A stretch of 29,851 nt of DNA from positions 1 to 29,851 of the forward strand of contig CAJTWA010000052.1 of NCBI GenBank assembly GCA_910580195.1. Direction: 5' to 3'. Positions 1 to 7,843 of the stretch are shown here, in pieces; positions within the stretch are counted from its first letter, which is position 1, and every line of letters starts with the position of its first letter. Below the pieces are notes generated by a model, which saw nothing but the letters and a program-made list of their open reading frames with translations, was not told the origin of the DNA and did not search any database. A program made the position numbers and the translations under genes. The DNA is from an uncultured Lachnospiraceae bacterium (GTDB lineage: Bacteria > Bacillota > Clostridia > Lachnospirales > Lachnospiraceae).

Positions 1-1
1 A

Positions 2-139
2 AAGGCATCCGTGATTTCAGCGATTGAGATATATCAGGAGATGGGTTTGCCTGTTTCAGAAACTATTAAAAAGGTTGCAGGAAAGTATAAACTTGAAGAA
101 AGCGATGCAGAAGCATGGGTGCAGAAATATTGGAAATAA
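2..139 (+). CDS. C-terminal end of a protein of unknown function (possibly Rpn/PD-(D/E)XK type), truncated by window edge
   Basis: Only the last 45 codons lie in the window, ending at TAA 137-139. The peptide is helical and charged and finishes with a tryptophan-rich AWVQKYWK tail. Short tails of this style, with an EMGLPVSETIKKVA-like helix, recall the C-termini of Rpn-type nuclease/transposase-associated proteins in Lachnospiraceae, and the window holds a full-length Rpn-like gene near 26.5 kb. That identification is memory-based inference. The frame is open to the left edge and codon use looks normal, so a genuine gene end is likely. Confidence 0.5.
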   Translation, partial: KASVISAIEIYQEMGLPVSETIKKVAGKYKLEESDAEAWVQKYWK

Positions 140-208
140 AAAAGAGATAACCAATAATCTTTATAAATAGCCTTAAAGATTTATTACTGAAAGTATAAAG
201 ATATATCA

Positions 209-604
209 TTAAATTAAGTATGAAATATATTTCACACTTAATTCAATAATCTTGAAACAAGAAGAATTACATATTTTGGATGATACGTTAACTATTATTA
301 CAGAATTTTGGGTAGTGTATAGAATTTTTTTTTCATAATGTTTTTTAAATAATTTTACTATAGTGTTTCGCTCAAAAGACATACCTTTTTGAAATAGGCT
401 TAATATATCGTTTTGAGGCGACTCGGCACCGTACTGTATTTCATCTATGCCCCATTTTCGAAGGGTTTGTAAATTTATAATATCTTTTCTATTCCAATCA
501 TCAAGTCTAATCCGAATTTTAAAATGAATATTATCATACTGATTACAATGTTGCATAATTTCTTTATGAAGGCGCGGTATCAAAAACTTTTTCAGCTCCC
601 CCAC
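209..604 (-). pseudogene. Radical-SAM enzyme fragment, truncated at both ends
   Basis: The leftward frame contains a segment typical of the middle of B12-binding or related radical-SAM enzymes: KIRIRLDDWNRKDI, then LRKWGIDEIQYGAESP, then a KGMSFE-like helix (roughly residues 28-80). The residues after about position 90 read as unrelated AT-rich sequence. There is no CxxxCxxC cluster-binding motif, no SAM barrel start and no credible start codon with a ribosome site; the frame opens at a GTG without a Shine-Dalgarno. It is therefore a remnant with about 60 recognisable residues, next to an IS256 fragment. Base composition is more AT-rich than in the genes to the right, consistent with foreign origin. 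Confidence 0.5.
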
Positions 605-754
605 TTGGAATTAGCAAAAAAATGTTTCAGTATAGATAAAGGTACAATAAATTGCGCAAATTGAAAAAGGGATAAAAAGGGACAAGGTTTGCAGTCTTGG
701 CAGAATGGAGTTAGTGGGCTACATTCAGAAAAAAGACAGCAAACCTTACCAGAG

Positions 755-984
755 ATAATTGTACAGCTAAATGAGGAAAAAATCAAGGGGCAGATGAAAG
801 AATTGGTACGGGGCAGCGTGGAAAAACGCTGAACGGGCTGTTGGAGGCAGAAGCAGAAAAACTGGCACAGGCAGCACGGTACGAACATAGCAAGGGGCGG
901 CAGGGATATCGCAGCGGATACTATGGCAGGGACTTCACCACGGCGAAAGGGAAGGCAGCCACTGTTCCGTATGCAATGCAGTAG
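755..984 (+). pseudogene. Degraded IS256-family (Mutator-type) transposase N-terminal fragment
   Basis: Two rightward frames joined by a single-base loss read as the conserved N-terminal part of IS256 transposases. The first is KELVRGSVEK (about 794-823), which runs into TGA. One base over, NGLLEAEAEKLAQAARYEHS continues and is followed by a YRSGYYGRDFTTAKGK-like segment, closing at TAG 982-984. IS256 members normally carry about 400 residues with a DDE domain; here only about 70 remain and no catalytic domain follows. No terminal inverted repeats could be placed confidently. The sequence from 985 to 1169 contains no gene I can support; a weak inverted repeat (1104-1111 with 1121-1128) is the only structure seen. 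Confidence 0.7.
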
Positions 985-1180
985 TGAAAAAGCAGGAGGA
1001 GCTTCCGGCAACAGTAAAAAATGTTTGTTGTGAAAATTTTGAAAAAGAGATACCATTTTTTGAAAAAGTATGAGATAATTGGATAAGATATCTAATCTAG
1101 TGCACTGTCTGGATGATATTCAGGCAGTACATCGGGCAACAATAATTTTAGGAGGGATAGCATAAGGGTTCATTTCCCTT

Positions 1181-1222
1181 TGCTATTTGCGCCTAAGCGA
1201 AACGAAAGGAATGGTTGATGAC
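1181..1222 (+). promoter_or_regulatory. Shared leader motif, copy 1 (before SDR gene)
   Basis: The leader reads TTTGCGCCTAAGCGAAACG, then AAAGGAATGG, then TTGATGAC directly before the ATG. Nearly the same string precedes three other unrelated genes (3363-3406 and 5386-5428 on the minus strand, 11664-11707 on the plus strand). The AAAGGAAT part can act as the Shine-Dalgarno sequence, 10 nt before the start. The motif extends beyond what a ribosome site needs, so it may be a regulatory RNA or a dispersed repeat. Confidence 0.6.
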
Positions 1223-1966
1223 ATGTTAAAAGGTAAAGTAGCAGTTGTTACAGGGGGAACGCGTGGGATTGGTTTTGCAATTGTAAAAAAATATTTAGAA
1301 AACGGCGCAAAAGTAGTCTTGTTCGGTTCTAGGAAAGAAACGGTAGACAAGGCTCTTGCAGCTTTAAAAAATGAGGATCCAAGCTGGGAGGCAGACGGCG
1401 CTTATCCAGACCTTTCCGACCCAAAGAAAGTGGAAGAAGCAATAGAAGCTGTAAAAGAAAAATTCGGGAGGATTGATATTCTGGTAAATAATGCCGGGAT
1501 TTCTGACAGCACAAAGGTTGATAATTACGAGCCGGGGCAGTTTGAAAAGGTAATCGGCCTGAATGTGAATTCTATTTTTTATGCCATCCAGCCAACTGTA
1601 AAGATTATGAAGGAACAGGGCGGCGGGTGTATCATCAACACAAGCTCCATGGTAAGCATCAGCGGGCAGCCGGGCGGGGTAGCCTACCCTACCAGCAAAT
1701 TCGCAGTCAACGGCCTGACACTTTCCCTTGCAAGGGAATTAGGGCCAAGCAATATCCGCGTAAATGCAGTTGCTCCCGGCATTACAAGGACGGATATGGT
1801 AGCGGCCCTGCCAAAAGAAATGATTGAGCCGATGGCAGCAGCGATTCCCTTACGTAGAATTGGGGAACCGGAAGACGTGGCAAATGCATTTGTATTTTTG
1901 GCAAGCGACATGGCAAGCTATGTGACAGGGGAAGTGCTGTCCGTAGACGGGGCGATGCGGGCATAA
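1223..1966 (+). CDS. SDR-family NAD(P)-dependent oxidoreductase (FabG/BaiA-like)
   Basis: A classical short-chain dehydrogenase of 247 aa, the usual length for FabG-type enzymes. Visible are the cofactor motif TGGTRGIG (residues 10-17), NNAG (89-92) and the catalytic Ser142, Tyr155 and Lys159, followed by the PG motif (185-186). It ends SVDGAMRA. It should reduce a keto group or oxidise a hydroxyl group in the cytosol. The pattern TGGTRGIGF plus the PDLS segment resembles BaiA-type hydroxysteroid dehydrogenases of gut clostridia, but no other bile-acid genes are present, so substrate is open. The in-frame TTG at 1187 lies inside the shared leader; ATG 1223 fits both the family length and the AAAGGA site. 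A strong terminator follows, so the gene is monocistronic. Confidence 0.88.
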   Translation: MLKGKVAVVTGGTRGIGFAIVKKYLENGAKVVLFGSRKETVDKALAALKNEDPSWEADGAYPDLSDPKKVEEAIEAVKEKFGRIDILVNNAGISDSTKVDNYEPGQFEKVIGLNVNSIFYAIQPTVKIMKEQGGGCIINTSSMVSISGQPGGVAYPTSKFAVNGLTLSLARELGPSNIRVNAVAPGITRTDMVAALPKEMIEPMAAAIPLRRIGEPEDVANAFVFLASDMASYVTGEVLSVDGAMRA

Positions 1967-1989
1967 GAATCCCACAAATAGGCCGTAAA

Positions 1990-2037
1990 CTTCCATCTTG
2001 CCCCTCCCTCTGGCGGGCTGGGCAGGATGGGAGTTTT
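1990..2037 (+). terminator. Intrinsic terminator after SDR gene
   Basis: A 14-bp stem pairs 1990-2003 with 2020-2033, including three G-U or T-G pairs, and is followed by TTTT. It starts 23 nt after the SDR stop codon. Confidence 0.85.
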
Positions 2038-2122
2038 GGGTTATTGGGATTTGGGGAGAGGCCTATCTGGAACCGCGGGTGCTGCAGGATTTTCTTGTAT
2101 CAGCAGAGGAGGGAAAGTTTTT

Positions 2123-2731
2123 ATGGAATGGAAAAGCAAAATAGAAGATGAGTGCTGTGCAGATGAATTAGAAGAAATGATAACCGACTATGTGAAAGCC
2201 GGTTTTTGGCCTGATGAAAAAATTTCCATAGAATGTGGGCAGTACATCAAGGATTTTTACCGCGAAGAATGTGCAAACCTAACGGAAGGAGATTTGCTTG
2301 CAATCATCGGGGCGCTCCGCAAAGAGTTCCAAAATACGGGCAGCCAAGAAAATTTCCTGAAATTAGACGCAGCGTTCCATTCCCTAAGGGAGCACGGGGT
2401 TGTTGCATTGCATTATGCCGGATATACCCAATCCGACGGATTTGAGGATTGCAATGAAGTAGCTGCGTGGATAGAGAAAAAAGGAGAAAAGGTTGTTGGC
2501 TGCTGCTTTTATACAGAACAGGATTTAGGGCATATCCTGCATGGGGACAGCAGCCTGCTTTACTTATCCTTTGGCAATTACTTTGAAAAGCCAACTGCGG
2601 AAGAAGTCGGGCAAATGGTTGCCGGTGCATTGCAGGCTGCCGGGCTTTGCGTCCAGTGGGACGGGACTGCGGAAACGAAAATTGCAATTGAAAACTTCAA
2701 ATGGGATAAGTACTATACGGACAGCGAATAA
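2123..2731 (+). CDS. DUF6891-type protein of unknown function
   Basis: This 202-aa soluble acidic protein has no signal peptide or membrane segment. A middle segment (LDAAFHSLREHGVVALHYAG, followed by an acidic stretch), a FYTEQDLGHIL stretch near residue 135 and a C-terminal GLCVQWDGTAETKI match my recollection of the DUF6891 family, whose function is unknown. The open frame extends upstream to 2027 but would then start inside the SDR terminator; ATG 2123 has GAGGAGGGA 10 nt before it and is preferred. It converges with the uracil-DNA glycosylase gene, leaving 73 bp that contain a small 7-bp hairpin (2773-2792) without a T-tract. Confidence 0.72.
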   Translation: MEWKSKIEDECCADELEEMITDYVKAGFWPDEKISIECGQYIKDFYREECANLTEGDLLAIIGALRKEFQNTGSQENFLKLDAAFHSLREHGVVALHYAGYTQSDGFEDCNEVAAWIEKKGEKVVGCCFYTEQDLGHILHGDSSLLYLSFGNYFEKPTAEEVGQMVAGALQAAGLCVQWDGTAETKIAIENFKWDKYYTDSE

Positions 2732-2804
2732 GCGGCAAGCAGAAAGAAACAGTACACAAATTTCCCATTCGGTTTACCGCCATACCGGTAAATGGCAGGC
2801 GCCG

Positions 2805-3362
2805 TCACTGTAATTCCTCCCGTTTCCTTACAATTTCACAAAAATCTTCCTTCGCAGCCCCATATTTGGAAGGGTCCCGGAGGATGGCCGAAGGATGGTA
2901 TGTGGCTGTCAGCGCACAGTTTTTCCGGTATGTCCAAGTGCCGTGCTGCCGGGTGATTTTAAAATCTGGAGAAATCAGGCGCTGTGCAGCGACACGGCCA
3001 AGGCAGACAATGATTTTAGGCTTTAAAAGGAAAGTTTCATATTTCAGGTAGGGGAAACACGCTTCTTTTTCTGCTTCTTTTGGGTCACGGTTCCCCGGGG
3101 GATGGCATTTTAAAATATTGGTGATGTATATTTCTTCCCGGGACAGCCCGCAATCCCCTAAAAGCCTGTCCAAGTATTCCCCGGAACGCCCTACAAAGGG
3201 GACTCCCTGCTGGTCTTCCTGCCCTCCCGGCGCTTCGGCAACCAGCATGATATCTGCTTGGCGGCTGCCGCGCCCCATGACAGGCAGATGCCTCGTTTGG
3301 CACAATGGGCATTGGGTGCAGGCGGCAATATGCTGTTCAATGTCATTCCATGTATACTGCAT
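2805..3362 (-). CDS. Uracil-DNA glycosylase, family 4 (Fe-S cluster type)
   Basis: A 185-aa glycosylase that should remove uracil from DNA to start base-excision repair. Visible are four cysteines in the family-4 pattern for a [4Fe-4S] cluster (C15, C18, C86, C102), the active-site motif EAPG (43-46) followed by ED, FVGRSG (56-61), TNILKCHPPGNRDP (81-94) and the HPSA motif (156-159). Length matches short clostridial members. The frame also opens at a GTG three codons earlier (3371), but ATG 3362 gives the same leader-to-start spacing as the other genes carrying the shared leader. The gene stands alone and runs towards the DUF6891 gene. Confidence 0.93.
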   Translation of the reverse strand: MQYTWNDIEQHIAACTQCPLCQTRHLPVMGRGSRQADIMLVAEAPGGQEDQQGVPFVGRSGEYLDRLLGDCGLSREEIYITNILKCHPPGNRDPKEAEKEACFPYLKYETFLLKPKIIVCLGRVAAQRLISPDFKITRQHGTWTYRKNCALTATYHPSAILRDPSKYGAAKEDFCEIVRKREELQ

Positions 3363-3406
3363 AAAAATCACTTATCCCTTTCGTTTTACTTAGGCGCAAA
3401 TAGCGG
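3363..3406 (-). promoter_or_regulatory. Shared leader motif, copy 2 (before UDG gene)
   Basis: Read leftward: CTATTTGCGCCTAAGTAAAA, then CGAAAGGGATAAGTGATTTTT, directly followed by ATG 3362. It is the same element as before the SDR, CYTH and DJ-1 genes. From the leader up to about 3747 no gene is supportable. That stretch contains a 6-bp GCCGCC/GGCGGC hairpin (3441-3457) and an inverted repeat GCCAAT/ATTGGC (3458-3480), both of unclear meaning. Confidence 0.6.
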
Positions 3407-3747
3407 TGAAAAATTTATTTTCCACACGGCTTTTCCTTCTGCCGCCAAGCCGGCGGCGCCAATAGTATGGAAAAATTGGCTGCTCCCTGTTTTTTGCCGT
3501 GTAGGTTCTGTGGCCTAAATTGTAGCATCCATCCATGCTTGTGTCAATGAGGCCAGAAAAGAAATATTTTGGAAACACCCCACATTCCCCCTGTCATTGT
3601 GCACAGGCCCGGGGACGTTTATGCGCTTGGATTTGGAAGGGAAACCCGTCATTGGGCACGGATACAGGGGCGTTTATGCTGCCTGGGCCTGCAGGACCAA
3701 AAGCGCGGGCGGCGGAAGGCGGCTCTCATTTTTGTACAGGGAAAGAG

Positions 3748-3776
3748 AGGACAGCCATGGCAGCATTTGGTACAAT
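3748..3776 (+). promoter_or_regulatory. Probable sigma-A promoter of the AraC/GyrI regulator
   Basis: AGGACA (3748-3753) and TACAAT (3771-3776) are separated by 17 bp. Transcription from about 3783 would give a short leader containing the AAAGGAG ribosome site (3787-3792). Confidence 0.5.
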
Positions 3777-3803
3777 AAACATGTCGAAAGGAGTACAGGC
3801 AAA

Positions 3804-4649
3804 ATGGAATGGATCGAACGGTTAAACAAGGCAATGGATTACATTGAGGAACACCTTACGGATGAGATTGACTATGGGCAGCTTGGCAGGATTGCATGTT
3901 GTTCTTCCTATCATTTCCAGCGGATGTTTTCCTATATGGCGGGCATGACGCTATCAGAATATATCCGCAAACGGAAAATGTCGCTGGCAGCGGTAGACCT
4001 GCAGGGAGGCGATGCCAAAATCGTGGATGTGGCTGAGGAATATGGGTATCACTCCCCCACTGCGTTTAACCGGGCATTTCAGGCAATCCATGGGGTAGCC
4101 CCGTCCGCGGTGAAAAATGAAGGCGTGCCAGTGAAATCATTCCTCCCCATTTCATTCAAAATCACAATCAAAGGAGCAGAAGAGATGGATTACCGTATTG
4201 AAACAAGAGAGGCGTTCCGCGTTGTGGGCGTTTCTATGCCGATGGAAAAAGAAATTGAAAAGAATTTTGCAGTTATCCCAAGCAAATGGCAGGAGATCCA
4301 TACCGACGGAACCTTGCAGGAGCTGATCGGAAGGATGGATGGGGAGCCAAAGGGCGTGCTGGGAGTCTGCGTCTGCAATGATGAGGAACCTTGGCGGTAT
4401 TTGATTGCAGTTTCCTCTACAGCGGAGCAGGGGAAATTCGAAACGTACACTGTCCCGGCAGCCACATGGGCAATTTTTTTCGGTTCCGGGGTAGGCAGCA
4501 GCATACAGGAATTGGAACAGTGGATTGTAACAGAATGGCTCCCAACCTCCGGCTACGAATATGGGAACGCGCCGGATGTTGAGGTGTATTTAAATGACGA
4601 CCCGCAGAACGCCCAATATGAGGTGTGGATACCAGTCACCAAAAAGTAG
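3804..4649 (+). CDS. AraC-family transcriptional regulator with GyrI-like effector-binding domain
   Basis: This 281-aa protein joins two domains. Residues about 1-106 form an AraC-type double helix-turn-helix (LTDEIDYGQLGRIACCSSYH, then a FQRMFSYMAGMT and an AFNRAFQAIHGVAPS segment). Residues about 125-281 form a GyrI-like/SRPBCC small-molecule sensor starting near MDYRIETREAFRVVGV, with the usual WIPVTK end. Such proteins sense amphipathic compounds and often control exporters or detoxification genes; no target lies next door. ATG 3804 sits 11 nt after AAAGGAG; the longer open frame from 3597 lacks a ribosome site and encodes no conserved residues. The last codons overlap the first, degenerate unit of the tandem array that follows. 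Confidence 0.9.
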   Translation: MEWIERLNKAMDYIEEHLTDEIDYGQLGRIACCSSYHFQRMFSYMAGMTLSEYIRKRKMSLAAVDLQGGDAKIVDVAEEYGYHSPTAFNRAFQAIHGVAPSAVKNEGVPVKSFLPISFKITIKGAEEMDYRIETREAFRVVGVSMPMEKEIEKNFAVIPSKWQEIHTDGTLQELIGRMDGEPKGVLGVCVCNDEEPWRYLIAVSSTAEQGKFETYTVPAATWAIFFGSGVGSSIQELEQWIVTEWLPTSGYEYGNAPDVEVYLNDDPQNAQYEVWIPVTKK

Positions 4650-4866
4650 GGTTCCGTATTACAGCCCACGGAAAACAAAGCAGTTGCCATACTGCGGCGG
4701 CTCACCAAAAGCAGGGCTTGCCATACTGCGGCGGCTCACCAAAAGCAGGGCTTGCCATACTGCGGCGGCTCACCAAAAGCGGGGCTTGCCATACTGCGGC
4801 CTACCAAAAACAGGGCAGTTGCCATACTGCGGCTCATCAAAAGCAGGGCAGCTGCCTGCTACAGCG
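4633..4866. repeat. 34-bp tandem repeat array at the 3' end of the AraC gene
   Basis: Three near-identical 34-bp units (4684-4717, 4718-4751, 4752-4785) are followed by two shortened units (from 4786 and 4819) and a partial sixth. Each reads TTGCCATACTGCGGCGGCTC then ACCAAAAGCAGGGC, with small losses in later units. A degenerate copy at 4633-4665 covers the last codons and stop of the regulator (CAGTCACCAAAAAGTAGGGT). The unit length is not a multiple of three, so the array is not coding in one frame. From 4867 to the CYTH stop nothing else was seen. Confidence 0.9.
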
Positions 4867-4932
4867 GACGGAAAATAAGCGCAAAATTGCCTGTGCGCCG
4901 GAAGATAACAAGTCCGCTGTAGTAGGCATGCT

Positions 4933-5385
4933 TTATGTAAGGCCTTCCGCGCTTAACACGCTGTTATGGTATTTCCCAGAATAAGTCACATCTTCCCCGA
5001 ACCAATCTGGAGGGACAAAGCTCTTTGCCTCCTCTTCCGTAGCAAATTCCACTTCTGCAAGGGCCAGCGGCGCCAGTTCCCCTTCAAAAATATCCAATTC
5101 AATGGTATAGCGTGGAGGAAGGGGGATCAGGTACCGTTTCTTGGAAATCAGGATGCCGTCTGCCTTTGGGCGCAAATGGAGATAGGCTTCTTCGGTCAGC
5201 GGCAGGTTGTATTCTTCCCGGACCATCATGCCTTTGGATTTGTAGGTCAGGAAATATTCATTTTCCTGCCTGCGGATGCGTACGACAGGCTCCCGGCAAA
5301 GGTAGCCCTGTTCAATGGCAAGGCAGGGAAAAGAACCTAAATCTTCCGGCAGCGATGGGATTAAAAATTTCCGCTCAATTTCCAT
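4933..5385 (-). CDS. CYTH-domain (triphosphate tunnel metalloenzyme) protein
   Basis: A 150-aa single-domain CYTH protein. The signature ExExK is MEIERK at residues 1-6, followed by the basic RIRRQ strand, TYKSKG, REEYN and the acidic pair ELDIFEGEL and LAEVEF, which line the tunnel and bind the metal. Such enzymes hydrolyse inorganic triphosphate or related triphosphates; the clostridial short form is usually a tripolyphosphatase, but adenylate cyclase or thiamine triphosphatase activity cannot be excluded. ATG 5385 is chosen over the in-frame TTG at 5394 because the shared leader places the start there and the ExExK motif must be N-terminal. Confidence 0.88.
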   Translation of the reverse strand: MEIERKFLIPSLPEDLGSFPCLAIEQGYLCREPVVRIRRQENEYFLTYKSKGMMVREEYNLPLTEEAYLHLRPKADGILISKKRYLIPLPPRYTIELDIFEGELAPLALAEVEFATEEEAKSFVPPDWFGEDVTYSGKYHNSVLSAEGLT

Positions 5386-5428
5386 AAAAACCAACCATTC
5401 CTTTCTTTTTTATTTCAGGCACATACGG
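5386..5428 (-). promoter_or_regulatory. Shared leader motif, copy 3 (before CYTH gene)
   Basis: Read leftward: CGTATGTGCCTGAAATAAAA, then AAGAAAGGAATGGTTGGTTT and TT before the ATG. This is the most divergent of the four copies, with two extra bases in the A-rich middle. Confidence 0.55.
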
Positions 5429-5517
5429 AGTTTGGCGTATATGCCCCGTTTCCGCTTTTAGACAGTATACAAAATGCGGCCGGGAATGTAAAGTACCTTA
5501 TGTATGTAAAAAAAAAC

Positions 5518-5545
5518 TTGTACTGAACTCTATGTGTGATAAAAT
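5518..5545 (+). promoter_or_regulatory. Sigma-A-type promoter of the first chemoreceptor gene
   Basis: TTGTAC (5518-5523) and TAAAAT (5540-5545) are separated by 16 bp, about 50 bp before the chosen start codon. No sigma-28-type element was seen. Confidence 0.6.
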
Positions 5546-5595
5546 TTAAAGTAACCAGAAGGCATGGAAGGTTGAAAGGAAAGGATGAGGAAGAA

Positions 5596-7398
5596 ATGTT
5601 TAGCAATCTTAAGGTATGGATCAGGCTGGTGCTATTGACGGCTGTCGCTGCCATTTCCATGTGTGCGATGGGATTTTTGAACATGAAAGGCATGGAGAAA
5701 TCTTACCAGCAGTCGGTTTCCAGCATGGAAGAAGTGCTCTACAAGGATTATGACGAGCAGATTAAAGGGCAGGTAGGGAATGTCATTACCTTGCTGGAAA
5801 AAATTTACGCGGAGTCCCAAGCCGGCGTCTATTCTGAAGAAGAGGCAAAAAAGCTGGCTGCAGACATGATACGGGAGCTTAGGTATGGGGAGAGCGGTTA
5901 TTTCTGGGTGGACACCTATGAAGGCGATAACATAGTCCTCCTTGGGAATGAAACCGAGGGGACGAACCGTCTGGAAGCCGAGGACAGCCATGGTTACCAG
6001 ATGATAAAAGATATCATTAAAAACGGCCGGCAGGAAGGCGGCGGCTTTACCGAATATTATTATACCAAGGAAGACAGCACGGAAACGTTCCCAAAGCGCG
6101 CCTACAGCAAAGCCTTCGAGCCGTGGGAATGGGTCGTGGGCACTGGGAATTATGTAGATGAACTGGAAAGCATTGCAGTGGAAAACAATGCGGCCGTGAA
6201 AAATATTTTTCAGGACACAAAGCGCCTGTCCATTGCATCCATTGCAGCGTCGGTCCTGCTGCTGGTTGTGATAGCGTTTTTTATCGTGGCGGATATTACA
6301 AGATCCCTGCAGGCAGCCTCCCGCCAGATGAACTCTATGGCGGAAGGGGATTATGCAAAGGATTTTATGAAAAAATTCCTAAAGCGGAAGGATGATTTCG
6401 GCGACCTTGCCAGATGCATTGAGGACATGAAGTCAGCCATGGTAAAATTAATCAGCCAAGTGCAGAAAGAATCGGAAACCATCAGCGTTGCGGCTGGCTC
6501 TGTCAATGAATGTGTGGCAAAGCTGAATGACGATATTGGAAGCGTGTCCGCCGCCACACAGGAGCTGTCTGCCGGCATGGAGGAAACAGCGGCCACCACA
6601 ACCATGGCAGATGAGTCCGCAGGGGAAATCCATGCAGCCGTGCAGCATATTGCACGCCGTTCCCAAGACGGGGCGCAGGGCGCCGCTGAAATCAAAGGCA
6701 GGGCAGAGGACACCAACCGGAAGATTAAGGGCGCGCAGGAAAAGGCAGTTTTGCTCAAAAATGAAATCCAGCAGGACTTGGAAAGCGCGCTGGAAAATGC
6801 AAAAGTCATCGACCAGATTTACGAATTGTCCGGCGTCATTATGAATGTAGTTTCCCAGACAAACCTGCTGTCCTTAAATGCGTCCATTGAAGCGGCGCGG
6901 GCAGGGGAAGCAGGCAGAGGCTTTGCGGTTGTTGCAGGGGAAATTGGGGCGCTTGCAGAGCAGTCCCGCCAGACGGTCATCAAGATACAGGAAGTGACGC
7001 AGGAAGTAACGCAGGCAGTGGAAAACCTCTCTGCCAACGCACGGAAACTGCTGGATTTTGTCGTGCAGGATGTGACTGCAGATTACGAGGGGTTCCTGAC
7101 AATCGGGGAGCAATACAACCAAGACGGAGCCTCCGTAGACGGGCTGATGAGCGAATTCAGCACCATTGCGCAGGAATTGTTTGACAATATGGAAGGGATT
7201 AAGAATTCCATGAGCGATATTTCCAAGGCCGCCGAGGAGGGCGCGGAAGGGACGACGGAAATTGCCCAGCGTGCATCCGTGATTGCAGGGGAATCCGCAG
7301 AAGTCCTAGAGCAGGTGACAAGGACAAAACAAAGCGCCGAAACCCTCCGGGCAGAAATTGGGAAGTTCCGTATCAGTACAATAGAGGAAGAAGCGTAG
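5596..7398 (+). CDS. Methyl-accepting chemotaxis protein with single Cache (sCache_2-like) sensor
   Basis: A 600-aa membrane chemoreceptor. TM1 lies near residues 8-30. An extracellular sCache_2-type sensor follows (about 40-190) with the hallmark GYFWVDTYEGDNIVL, a GGGFTEYYY segment and FEPWEWVVGTGNYVDEL. TM2 is about 210-233, then a HAMP-like linker and the cytoplasmic signalling coiled coil with the conserved tip SQTNLLSLNASIEAARAGEA and GRGFAVVAGEI (about 418-450). It should relay small organic acid or similar ligand signals to CheA/CheW, which are not in this window. ATG 5596 follows GAGGAAG; the longer open frame from 5536 starts inside the promoter. A strong terminator ends the unit. 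Confidence 0.95.
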   Translation: MFSNLKVWIRLVLLTAVAAISMCAMGFLNMKGMEKSYQQSVSSMEEVLYKDYDEQIKGQVGNVITLLEKIYAESQAGVYSEEEAKKLAADMIRELRYGESGYFWVDTYEGDNIVLLGNETEGTNRLEAEDSHGYQMIKDIIKNGRQEGGGFTEYYYTKEDSTETFPKRAYSKAFEPWEWVVGTGNYVDELESIAVENNAAVKNIFQDTKRLSIASIAASVLLLVVIAFFIVADITRSLQAASRQMNSMAEGDYAKDFMKKFLKRKDDFGDLARCIEDMKSAMVKLISQVQKESETISVAAGSVNECVAKLNDDIGSVSAATQELSAGMEETAATTTMADESAGEIHAAVQHIARRSQDGAQGAAEIKGRAEDTNRKIKGAQEKAVLLKNEIQQDLESALENAKVIDQIYELSGVIMNVVSQTNLLSLNASIEAARAGEAGRGFAVVAGEIGALAEQSRQTVIKIQEVTQEVTQAVENLSANARKLLDFVVQDVTADYEGFLTIGEQYNQDGASVDGLMSEFSTIAQELFDNMEGIKNSMSDISKAAEEGAEGTTEIAQRASVIAGESAEVLEQVTRTKQSAETLRAEIGKFRISTIEEEA

Positions 7399-7464
7399 CC
7401 GCCAGCAGCCTGTGCAGGAGGAAGTACCCCCAGTCTTCTTTTCGGCTAATCTAAAGGGCATAGC

Positions 7465-7511
7465 AAATCCCCCAGCTCTAGGAAAACCCAGGGCTGGGGG
7501 ATTTCTATTTT
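7465..7511. terminator. Strong intrinsic terminator between convergent chemoreceptor and spore-protein genes
   Basis: A 14-bp stem pairs 7465-7478 with 7491-7504 (AAATCCCCCAGC against GCTGGGGGATTT) and is followed by a T-rich stretch. It can serve the rightward chemoreceptor gene and, less obviously, the leftward spore-protein gene. Confidence 0.88.
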
Positions 7512-7536
7512 GCAGTCCTTATCTTTCAGGCAGCAG

Positions 7537-7761
7537 TTACTGCTGTCCGCCAGACATCTGCTGTTCTTGTTTCATAATCATTTTCTTAACCATTTCGCCG
7601 CCGATAGAGCCAGCCTGTGCAGAAGTCAAGTCACCGTTGTAGCCTTCTTTCAAAGGCACGCCGATTTCAGATGCTACCTCCTGTTTAAAACGGTTCATAG
7701 CCTCTTTTGCCTGAGGTACTGCCATTTTACTTGTGTTAGAACCAGAATTGCTGTTAGACAT
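7537..7761 (-). CDS. Small acid-soluble spore protein, alpha/beta type
   Basis: A 74-aa protein with the family core: an AKEAMNRFKQEVASEIGV helix containing the germination-protease target region, then GYNGDLTSAQAGSIGGEMVK and a K-rich helix. These proteins coat spore DNA, shift it towards an A-like form and protect it from UV and heat; they are degraded at germination. The ribosome site GGAGGTGA (7768-7775, read leftward) lies 6 nt before ATG. The gene would be expected under the forespore factor sigma-G, but I could not place a convincing sigma-G promoter. It shows that the organism forms endospores. Confidence 0.94.
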   Translation of the reverse strand: MSNSNSGSNTSKMAVPQAKEAMNRFKQEVASEIGVPLKEGYNGDLTSAQAGSIGGEMVKKMIMKQEQQMSGGQQ

Positions 7762-7812
7762 TTCGATTCACCTCCAAATATTTTTCTTATTGTTTTCTTT
7801 CTGGCAAGGACA

Positions 7813-7843
7813 CCATCCCGAAGTGGCTCATCCCTTGGGATGG
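7813..7843. other. Hairpin between spore-protein start and AraC regulator end
   Basis: CCATCCC (7813-7819) pairs with GGGATGG (7837-7843) around a 17-nt loop. No T-tract follows in either direction. It could be a weak terminator of the leftward AraC gene or part of the leader of the spore-protein gene. Confidence 0.35.

Noticed and set aside
592..1056. Leftward open frame of 154 codons over the IS256 fragment
   Set aside because: Translation is Cys/Phe/Pro-rich noise, and the opposite strand carries recognisable IS256 residues.
1187..1222. TTG start for the SDR gene
   Set aside because: It lies inside the shared leader motif; ATG 1223 gives the family-typical length and a proper ribosome site.
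1187..1966. Calling the SDR a bile-acid hydroxysteroid dehydrogenase
   Set aside because: Resemblance to BaiA is only at general SDR motifs plus a few positions, and no bai or bile-salt genes are adjacent.
2027..2122. Upstream start for the DUF6891 protein
   Set aside because: The extension begins inside a terminator hairpin and precedes the ribosome site at 2106-2113.
4684..4851. CRISPR array at the 34-bp repeats
   Set aside because: Units are directly adjacent with no spacers and there are no cas genes nearby; it is a plain tandem repeat.
4594..4984. Open frames over the 34-bp array (QKQG and PKAG-type repeats)
   Set aside because: The frames only cycle through the repeat in three registers, have no ribosome site and overlap the regulator stop and CYTH gene.
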